From the NCBI GenBank assembly GCA_963818925.1, contig CAWFTN010000001.1, positions 124,001 through 188,000 on the forward strand: DNA of 64,000 nucleotides, in the 5' to 3' direction. Under the pieces are notes generated by a model, which ran no database searches, was not told where the DNA came from, and was given only the letters and a program-made list of their open reading frames with translations. The translations under genes were made by a program, and so were the position numbers. Positions 57,763 through 64,000 of the stretch are shown piece by piece (within the stretch, counting starts at the first letter, position 1; each line of letters begins with the position of its first letter). This stretch comes from JAMXLG01 sp963818925 (GTDB taxonomy: Bacteria > Vulcanimicrobiota > Vulcanimicrobiia > Vulcanimicrobiales > Vulcanimicrobiaceae).

Positions 57763-58062
57763 TTAGCGGGGTTCCGTCGGGAGACCCGCTTCTTTCCACG
57801 CTTTATAACCGCCGTCGAGCGCGATCGCGTCGTAGCCCTGTTCGCGTAATTCCGTCGCGATGCGGCTGCACGAGTTTCCGCTGCCGCAGTACAACACGAC
57901 GCGTTCGTCCTTGTCGAACGGCACGTCGCCTGACTCCAAGCGCTCCCCGTCATACCGTTCGGAACCCGGAATCTGCTGGTCATCGGGCGCTTTTCGGATA
58001 TCGAAAATTCGCAGCGACGTGTCGCGTGCCAACGTGTACGGATCGATCTTGCCTTCGCTCAT
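57763..58062 (-). CDS. Rhodanese-like domain protein
   Basis: A 99-residue single-domain rhodanese. I prefer ATG 58062 (MSEGKIDPYTLARDTSLRIFDIRKAP); an ATG at 58080 adds six residues. The active-site cysteine is in VVLYCGSGNSCSRIATELREQGYDAIALDGGYKAW, which is the conserved CxxGxxS/R-type loop followed by the G-G-x-x-x-W motif. Such proteins carry sulfane sulfur in the cytoplasm; a supporting role in sulfur transfer is possible. It ends 81 bases after the gdhA terminator on the opposite strand. Confidence 0.88.
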   Translation of the reverse strand: MSEGKIDPYTLARDTSLRIFDIRKAPDDQQIPGSERYDGERLESGDVPFDKDERVVLYCGSGNSCSRIATELREQGYDAIALDGGYKAWKEAGLPTEPR

Positions 58063-58083
58063 GCTCGCATCTTCGAGCAAAAG

Positions 58084-58113
58084 AAGAAGAGCGCCCTTGC
58101 GGGCGCTCTTCTT
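58084..58113 (-). terminator. Terminator of the SGNH lipoprotein gene
   Basis: A 13-base-pair perfect stem AAGAAGAGCGCCC/GGGCGCTCTTCTT with a four-base loop. On the minus strand it is followed by CTTTTGCTC. It separates the SGNH gene from the rhodanese gene downstream. Confidence 0.8.
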
Positions 58114-58131
58114 TGCGATTCCGGGAGGAGA

Positions 58132-59799
58132 CTAGTGTTGTGCGTACGGGTCGGGGTACGGGATCGTTCCACCGGTTCCCGCGTATTGCGCCGCAACGTT
58201 GAGCGGCGGAATATTGAGGCCGTACTTTGCGTCGATCGTCGCAATGAAGGCCTGAGCCACGAACGCGTATCCCGTGTTCGAGGGATGGATGCCGTCAAAG
58301 CTAAGGAGGCCTCCGCCGAACGCAAGCGTGCAGCATTTTCCGGGATTAAGCGTTAGCGCCTCACCTGCGAGCGGATCATTTGCGCAGCCGCTCGCACAAC
58401 CGGTTGCAACATCGACGAAGAACGAGTGAATGTCGACAAGCGCTGCTCCCGTCTTTTGCGCGGCTGCATCGATGCCGGTGTTCAGGGTCGTATTGAGCGT
58501 TTGGATGTTGGCGGCGAGTGCCGGCGTTACATAGTTCGCGCCGAGGCCCGTGCCCTTGCCGTTCGGATCGAGATTCGGCTGCGTGCCGGCTCCGAGTGCT
58601 TGGAGAATGATCGTTGTTCCGCCAAGCGTGACGTACCCGTAACCGCCATTGATCGCCGAGTTGCCGCCCGCGCCGGGATTCAGCCCATATGCTGCCGCGA
58701 CTTGGGCGCGAATCGCGTCTGCCGCCGCGTAGGGAACGCCGCCTTCAAAGAGCACACACGCGAGGAACGTTTGCACCGAACCCGGTCCACCCGCACCACA
58801 CGACGCGACGCTCGGCAACGGAGCGACGCTCATGTAGAAGCCCGTTCCGAGCACATCGGGGAGATTCGCAACGACGACCTTCGAGTTCGCCTTTTGCAGC
58901 GTGGTGATGATGGTCGTCATGTCTTGCTGGACTTGCGCTGCATTGCCGTTGATACCGTCCACGGCCGTGAACGCACCACCGCTAAACGCGTAGTGCAGCA
59001 CGTCGTTGGCGCCAAGCCAAACGGTCGTGAGCGAGGGGCGCAGGGAGACTGCCGCGTTCAGCGCGGTGATATGGGCCGGAAAACCCTGAAGCACCGGATA
59101 GTATGAACCGCTTTCGCTCAACAGCGCTTGCAGGCCGGTAAGTGCCGGCGGCGCGCCGGGGAACGGGACGCACGTCGGCGACGGCGGTTGGTTCATCGCA
59201 ATCGCTTCGTGCAGCGTCATGCCGGGGATACCGACATCGTGCGCCATCGCCGTTGCGTTTTCACGAACTTTCGCGGCGACGGTTTGCGGCGAGTACGCGG
59301 CCTGATTGAACGCATCGCAGCCGCTACGGCCCGGAAGCGTTGCAAAGGGCGGTCCCTTTGTGATCGACGGGCTCGCCGGCACGATTTGATTGCCGAGTCC
59401 GGGACCCGCGATCAACGGCAATACGCTAGAACCGGGACTGGCGATCTGAATGTACTGCGCTTGCGTTGCACCGTTGATTTGCATCCAGATCTGCGACCAG
59501 AAGCCGTTCTCCTGAGTCGGCGGCACGCCGATTCCCGTTGCGGCCCAAGCGCAGTCGGGAAGCACGCAAAGCGGATCCTGAACGCCCGGCGTACCGGCGG
59601 CAGCGAAGCCGCCGAATATACCGCCCGACTGTTCTCCGGCGGTGAGGCTGTCGCCGACGCCGGCAAAGCCGAGTGTCGGATTCGGCGGGCCCGGCGTGGG
59701 CGGCGGAATGTTGGGCGTCGAGCCGCCGCCGCTGCATGCCGCCAGAAACGACGCTGCAACAGTTGCGGCGAGAAGGCGCGAGACAAACTGAAATTTCAT
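58132..59799 (-). CDS. SGNH/GDSL-type esterase lipoprotein
   Basis: A 555-residue lipoprotein. The signal ends in SFLAAC (Cys about 22), followed by a Gly/Ser and Pro/Thr-rich linker. Block I is FAGVGDSLTAGE (catalytic Ser in GDSL), block III contains TTVWLGANDVLHYAF (Asn), and block V is LLSFDGIHPSNTGYAFVAQAF (catalytic Asp and His). Four or more Cys pairs and several Gly-rich inserts make it longer than most SGNH hydrolases. It would hydrolyse esters outside the cytoplasm, and the substrate is unknown. It lies 15 bases after the putative outer-membrane protein gene on the same strand, suggesting joint expression. Confidence 0.88.
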   Translation of the reverse strand: MKFQFVSRLLAATVAASFLAACSGGGSTPNIPPPTPGPPNPTLGFAGVGDSLTAGEQSGGIFGGFAAAGTPGVQDPLCVLPDCAWAATGIGVPPTQENGFWSQIWMQINGATQAQYIQIASPGSSVLPLIAGPGLGNQIVPASPSITKGPPFATLPGRSGCDAFNQAAYSPQTVAAKVRENATAMAHDVGIPGMTLHEAIAMNQPPSPTCVPFPGAPPALTGLQALLSESGSYYPVLQGFPAHITALNAAVSLRPSLTTVWLGANDVLHYAFSGGAFTAVDGINGNAAQVQQDMTTIITTLQKANSKVVVANLPDVLGTGFYMSVAPLPSVASCGAGGPGSVQTFLACVLFEGGVPYAAADAIRAQVAAAYGLNPGAGGNSAINGGYGYVTLGGTTIILQALGAGTQPNLDPNGKGTGLGANYVTPALAANIQTLNTTLNTGIDAAAQKTGAALVDIHSFFVDVATGCASGCANDPLAGEALTLNPGKCCTLAFGGGLLSFDGIHPSNTGYAFVAQAFIATIDAKYGLNIPPLNVAAQYAGTGGTIPYPDPYAQH

Positions 59800-59814
59800 G
59801 TGGTTATCCTCGCC

Positions 59815-61056
59815 TTAAAACGGAATGACGCTCGGCGAACCGAAGCCGTAAGAGAATTGGATTTGCGTCGCCTTCAGGCCGCCGATATTCACCGGACAAT
59901 TGCCGGCCGCGACTTGACCTAAGTTGTCGCACATGATCGACTGCACGCCGTATGCGCCTTCGTTCGTCGGTCCGCCGCTATTGAGCGTGACTTGGAAGAA
60001 GCTGTAGTCGTTGAACTTCCACTGTGCGCCGGCGAAGTAGGCGATCAAGTGTTGCGCGTATTGATCGGTGGGCAGATAGTCGCGCGAGCTCTGCGGCTCG
60101 AGGAAGAAATTGAGCTTCTGATACGGATGATACTCCAGATACAGAATCTGGTAGATCTGCGCGTGGTTTTCGACGTTCGCGCCGCCGAGATGAACGAGCC
60201 AGCTCGGCGCCGCCGTGAACGTTCCGAACATCTTCGACGTCTTCAGGAACGGCAGCGTCACCGCCAGTGAATAAAGTTGCGCACTACGCGTGTGCACGTC
60301 GTAATACGTCGGCCCGTCGGGCGGGTTGATCGCAAACGGAACGACGTCGGCGTTGCCGGCGGATTGCGAGATCTTCGAAACGCGCGCAACGTAGGTCGGG
60401 GTCACGACGATCGGAAGCTTCTTCCCGCCCGGCACGCCGCCGATTAGGAACAGCTTTTCGAAATTGAACAGGTTGATCGAATCTTTCGTCGCGACGTTGA
60501 TGTTTGTCGGGTTGCAGATTCCGTTCGGACCCGTCGTGTTATCGAGGCTCGCACAGCCGATCGGATTTGCGAAGCCGCGCAAGTACACCGGTACTTGTCC
60601 CGTGTTGAAGCCCACGGGATAGTGCTGCAATTGATAGACTTGCGCGACGAGACGCGTCGTCGGGTTGAATCCATAGCCGGCCACGAGGTCGACTCCACCC
60701 GGCAGCCAGTTGTGACCCGTCACGCCGATGTTGCCCATCGGCCACGCGGCCGAGATATCTGCCTGGTACGTGAAGCCGGTCGGAAGACCGATGCCTGCCG
60801 AAACGGGTGCCTGCGCAAGCGGTGGCACCTGCGCCACGTTCGATCCAGAGTCGCTCTTCTGCGTCACTGGCTGGGTCGACGGGGCTTTGTGTTGCTGCTG
60901 GGCATCCATGGCGTTCTTGATGCCGCTGTTGGCGCCTTGAACGACCGACTGGCTCATCGCGTCGCCGATACCGTCGGCGGACGCCGGAAGCGCCTGAAGA
61001 CCGAACGATGCGGCAATGAAAAGAGCCGCGCCCGTCCGGACGAGGGACTTGAGCAT
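59815..61056 (-). CDS. Putative outer-membrane beta-barrel protein
   Basis: A 413-residue exported protein with a signal peptide (LKSLVRTGAALFIAASFGLQALPASA). After a low-complexity linker with QQQHKAPSTQPV, alternating hydrophobic/polar strands with many Tyr, Phe and Trp follow (FTYQADISAAWPMGNIGVTGHNWLPGGVDLVAGYGF, YQILYLEYHPYQKLNFFLEPQ). The chain ends in phenylalanine (SVIPF), the signature of barrels inserted by BamA. A transport role is unproven. It lies 126 bases downstream of the RND pump gene in the same direction, so it may act with it or be a separate porin. Confidence 0.65.
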   Translation of the reverse strand: MLKSLVRTGAALFIAASFGLQALPASADGIGDAMSQSVVQGANSGIKNAMDAQQQHKAPSTQPVTQKSDSGSNVAQVPPLAQAPVSAGIGLPTGFTYQADISAAWPMGNIGVTGHNWLPGGVDLVAGYGFNPTTRLVAQVYQLQHYPVGFNTGQVPVYLRGFANPIGCASLDNTTGPNGICNPTNINVATKDSINLFNFEKLFLIGGVPGGKKLPIVVTPTYVARVSKISQSAGNADVVPFAINPPDGPTYYDVHTRSAQLYSLAVTLPFLKTSKMFGTFTAAPSWLVHLGGANVENHAQIYQILYLEYHPYQKLNFFLEPQSSRDYLPTDQYAQHLIAYFAGAQWKFNDYSFFQVTLNSGGPTNEGAYGVQSIMCDNLGQVAAGNCPVNIGGLKATQIQFSYGFGSPSVIPF

Positions 61057-61182
61057 AGAGTAAAACTCCCCAAAAACGGAGGACCGGACTATTAAAAGTA
61101 TCAGGTTCCGGTTGCAGGGAGTCTTGCGCTAGCGAACGTTAAAACCCTCGTAACAATGCGCTAAAAGTCGGAGCTTCGGTGC

Positions 61183-64000
61183 CTACACATTCGAAGGCAC
61201 CGGCGCCGCAGGTTCTTCGGTTACGGCGTGTCCGTCGCGCATCTTGCCGTTACGGCCGCGATGACCGCGCAGTTCGAAGCCCTTGATGATGACGTAAAGC
61301 ACCGGCGTGATGGCAAGGTTCAGAAACGTCGCGAAGAGCATGCCGCCGAAGACGACCGTTCCGAGCGAATGCCGCGCGGAGCTGCCCGCGCCGGAAGCAT
61401 AGACCAGCGGAAGCATCGCGATGACGAAGGCGATGGACGTCATGAGAATCGGGCGCAATCGGGTGCGCGCCGCTCGCATCGCAGCCGTGATCACGTCTGC
61501 GCCCGCACGAACCTGCTGGTTCGCGAACTCGACGATCAGAATCGCGCTCTTTGCCGCAAGACCGATCAGCATGACGTAACCGACTTGCGCGTACGCGTCT
61601 TGCGAAATTGCGGGTAGCGCGCCTCCCAAGAACCACGGAATAAAGTGCAGCGGCTCCGGTAACACGAAGAAACCGATCGACATGATGTCGCGGTAATTCA
61701 TGAAGATCAACGCGCCGAGCAGCGCCGCGGGCACCGCGAGCAGCACGATCAGCGGATCGATGAAACTTTCGTATTGCGCCGCGAGCACCAAGAACACGAA
61801 GATGATGCCGAGCGAGAAGATGATGATCGTCTGCGATCCCGACTGAATCTCATCGAGCGTCAACCCCGACCATTCGTAGGAAACGCCCGGCGGATCGAGC
61901 TTCTTCGAGAGCTTCTGCATGCCGGCGATCGCGGTACCCGAGCTTTGCCCCGGAGCGACCTGTCCGCTGAGTTCGATGTTGCGGAACAAATTATAGTGGG
62001 TGATGTTCGGCGCCGTGTTTTGCAGGCTCGTATTCGCAAGCGCGGCAATCGGCGTCAAACCGCCGCCGCTCGAGCGCACGTACAGATCTTGCAAATCCGA
62101 GACGCGCGTACGGTACGGTTCGTCGGCCTGCACGTAGACGTGGTACGAGCGGTTGAGATAGTTGAAGTCGTTGACGTAGAGCGATCCGAGATTGACCTGC
62201 AAGGTATTGAAGACGTCGCTAAGCGACACGCCGATCGACTTGGCTTTGTTGCGGTCGATGTTCATCTGCAACTGCGGCGCATCGATGCGGTACTGCGTCA
62301 ACAGCGAGAAGGGCTCCGTCGTGTTGCCTTGCGGTGCAGCGGCGACGTACTTCTGCGCAACCCCGTAAAGCGTCCGCAGGCCGACGTTGCCGCGGTCTTC
62401 CAATTCCCAGCTGAAACCGAGTGTATCGATACCGAAGATCGGCGGCGGCTGAATACCGAATACGCTCGCTTCGGGAATCTGCTTCGTAAACTTCGGCTGC
62501 ATCGCGTTGGACCCGACGTAAAGCATGCCGAGCGGCGACGTCGCCATTGTCTTTCGATCGCTCCACGGATCCAGCTGGATGAACATTATGCCGAGGTTCG
62601 GCTGCGCGCCCGTAAAGCTGAATCCACCGACGTCGAAGACGTCTTTCACGCCTTGCGTATTGCGCACGATGTTTTCGGCTTTCAACGCGACCTTGTGTTC
62701 GTTCGCAAGCGACGTGCCTTCCGGCGCCTGAACGAAGACCATCAAGAAGCCCTGATCTTCCGTTGGGATAAAGCCTTTCGGCGTTTTGACGAAGAGGAAG
62801 CCCGTGAACGCGAGCGCGAGCGCAAAGATTCCGACGACGAGCCAGCGGCGGCGGAAAAAGCGTGGCAACTCCTTGCCGTACCAGTTGCGGAATCCGTAGA
62901 AGCCGCGATTGAACGCGCCGAAGAATCCTCTTGTTGCTTCAGGCTTGTCATACAGCAGAATCGACGAGAGGACCGGCGCGAGCGTCAATGCCGCGAAGAG
63001 TGAAATACAGATCGATGCGGTGATCGTCAGCGCGAACTGTTTGTAGAGCAGACCCGTCGTTCCCGGGAAGAACGCGACCGGCGTGAAGACCGAGAACAAT
63101 ACGAGCGATGACGCCACGACCGCGCTTTGGATCTCGTCCATGGCGGCCTTCGCACCTTCGACTCCGCCCATGTGGTGCTCTTTCATGTACCGGGCGATGT
63201 TTTCGATGACGACGATCGCATCGTCGACGACGAGGCCGGCGGCGAGCGTCAAGCCGAAGAGCGTGATCGTGTTGATCGTGAAATCGAAGGCCTTCATCAC
63301 GAAGAACGTGCCGATCAGCGAAATCGGGATCGTCGAGGCGGGAATCAGCGTCGAACGTCCGCTCTGCAAGAAGAGATAGATCACGAGCACGACGAGCAGG
63401 ATCGAGAGGGCGAGCGTGATGACGACTTCCCGGATCGATTCTTTGACGAACAGCGTCGTGTCGAAAGCGACCTTGTAATGGACGTCCGACGGGAAGCTCT
63501 TCGCGAGCTGATCGAGCCGCGTGCGGACGCCTTGCGCTACCGATAGTGCATTGGCCGACGGAAGCTGCTGAATACCGAGACCGACGACGTTCTGGTTGCC
63601 GTCGAAGCGGATGAAACTGTTGTAGTCTTCCGCCCCTAATTCGATGCGGGCGACGTCGCTGAGCTTCGTGAACCCGCCGTTCGGATCCGCGCGCAGAATG
63701 ATGTTTCCGAATTGCTTGGGATCGCTTAAACGCCCGACAGCGTTGACCGCAATCGTATACGGTTGGTTCGCAGGCTGCGGCGCACTGCCGATGCTGCCGG
63801 CGGCGACGTTGACATTCTGCTCTTGGAGCGCATTGACTACGTCGGTCGTCGCGAGCCCGCGCGCTTGCAATTCATGCGGATTGAGCCAAATGCGCATCGC
63901 ATAACGGCGCTGGCCGAAGATGAGCACGCTCGAGACGCCGGGCACGCGCTTGAGATCGTTGACGATGTTCAGCTCGGCGTAGTTGCTCAAGAAAATAGAG
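61183..64000 (-). CDS. RND efflux transporter, HAE1/AcrB family (N-terminus beyond window)
   Basis: At least 938 residues of an inner-membrane RND pump. The frame is open to the window edge, so the start lies outside; the first visible residues SLYFLSNYAELNIVNDLKRVPGV correspond to the AcrB porter domain after the first helix. Transmembrane blocks LVVDDAIVVIENIARYMKEHHMGG (RND motif), FFPGTTGLLYKQFALTITASICISLFAALTLAPVLSSILL, and the second set GLAAKSAILIVEFANQQVRAGADVITAAMRAARTRLRPILMTSIAF are visible, with Asp-Asp (VVDDA) in the proton relay region. It exports hydrophobic compounds with a periplasmic adaptor and a TolC-type channel, neither of which is seen here. The C-terminus is a short basic tail (RGHRGRNGKMRDG). 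Confidence 0.95.
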   Translation of the reverse strand, partial: SIFLSNYAELNIVNDLKRVPGVSSVLIFGQRRYAMRIWLNPHELQARGLATTDVVNALQEQNVNVAAGSIGSAPQPANQPYTIAVNAVGRLSDPKQFGNIILRADPNGGFTKLSDVARIELGAEDYNSFIRFDGNQNVVGLGIQQLPSANALSVAQGVRTRLDQLAKSFPSDVHYKVAFDTTLFVKESIREVVITLALSILLVVLVIYLFLQSGRSTLIPASTIPISLIGTFFVMKAFDFTINTITLFGLTLAAGLVVDDAIVVIENIARYMKEHHMGGVEGAKAAMDEIQSAVVASSLVLFSVFTPVAFFPGTTGLLYKQFALTITASICISLFAALTLAPVLSSILLYDKPEATRGFFGAFNRGFYGFRNWYGKELPRFFRRRWLVVGIFALALAFTGFLFVKTPKGFIPTEDQGFLMVFVQAPEGTSLANEHKVALKAENIVRNTQGVKDVFDVGGFSFTGAQPNLGIMFIQLDPWSDRKTMATSPLGMLYVGSNAMQPKFTKQIPEASVFGIQPPPIFGIDTLGFSWELEDRGNVGLRTLYGVAQKYVAAAPQGNTTEPFSLLTQYRIDAPQLQMNIDRNKAKSIGVSLSDVFNTLQVNLGSLYVNDFNYLNRSYHVYVQADEPYRTRVSDLQDLYVRSSGGGLTPIAALANTSLQNTAPNITHYNLFRNIELSGQVAPGQSSGTAIAGMQKLSKKLDPPGVSYEWSGLTLDEIQSGSQTIIIFSLGIIFVFLVLAAQYESFIDPLIVLLAVPAALLGALIFMNYRDIMSIGFFVLPEPLHFIPWFLGGALPAISQDAYAQVGYVMLIGLAAKSAILIVEFANQQVRAGADVITAAMRAARTRLRPILMTSIAFVIAMLPLVYASGAGSSARHSLGTVVFGGMLFATFLNLAITPVLYVIIKGFELRGHRGRNGKMRDGHAVTEEPAAPVPSNV

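Noticed and set aside
61774..63003. Long plus-strand open frame of about 400 codons opposite the RND pump gene
   Set aside because: Composition is dominated by Arg, Glu and Asp without any recognisable motif, while the minus strand encodes an unmistakable RND transporter. It is an antisense shadow favoured by GC-rich codon usage.

Overview
The window is a GC-rich, densely packed bacterial chromosome segment with a mostly housekeeping gene set. It points to a diderm (Gram-negative type) bacterium outside the best-known phyla: there is an RND efflux pump, an aromatic-terminated beta-barrel-like protein, lipobox lipoproteins, a split glycine decarboxylase (GcvPA/GcvPB), ScpA/ScpB, an R3H-domain ATPase and the PdxS/PdxT route to PLP. 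My best guess is a member of Vulcanimicrobiota/Eremiobacterota (WPS-2) or a neighbouring lineage. That is an inference from gene content, not from a marker gene.

Layout. 1-853: tandem secreted paralogues behind sufB (874-2289). 2290-6016: sufB/speD intergenic region with a G-rich promoter, then speD, an unusual sedolisin-type lipoprotein peptidase, and speE. 6062-10846: thioesterase-gcvT-gcvH-gcvPA-gcvPB operon, followed by an acyltransferase, a beta-propeller lipoprotein, a Kef-type antiporter and an EndoIII-like protein. 15655-18908: a mobile-element graveyard. It holds an IS30 copy with an internal deletion and an in-frame stop, an IS3 element broken by an amber codon, a tRNA-Pro-like 3' remnant, a small membrane gene, an IS30 relic and the membrane gene it truncated. 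18924-24822: topoisomerase IB, then NUDIX-scpA-scpB-methyltransferase-nfo-dinB. 24846-29226: GNAT plus a helicase/nuclease pair. 29291-38658: ubiX, ispE, a six-hairpin glycosidase with a GalT-like gene, pdxST, HNH nuclease and cyclophilin. 38679-45864: flavin monooxygenase, bioAFDB and an arginine/lysine/ornithine-type decarboxylase. 46421-57628: R3H ATPase, HD protein, PilZ protein, tmk-holB, MTA phosphorylase, a solitary substrate-binding lipoprotein, bifunctional nuclease, ychF and gdhA. 57763-64000: rhodanese, SGNH lipoprotein, putative outer-membrane protein and an RND pump that runs off the window.

How the genes connect. Polyamine metabolism recurs: a decarboxylase that could make agmatine, SpeD, SpeE, and MTA phosphorylase, which clears the SpeE by-product. 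PdxS/PdxT supply PLP for BioA, BioF, GcvP and the decarboxylase. Several DNA-repair functions sit together (Nfo, DinB, helicase/nuclease pair, EndoIII-like protein). Most operons are tightly coupled, with start/stop overlaps of 1-20 bases.

Most notable observations: a sedolisin whose prodomain-like module lies at the C-terminus instead of the N-terminus; a potential G-quadruplex inside the speD promoter; the decay history of the IS island; a dispersed GTCATCCTGAGC repeat that supplies the dinB stop codon; and a helicase/Fe-S nuclease pair resembling a minimal split AddAB. I found no CRISPR array, prophage or intact RNA gene.
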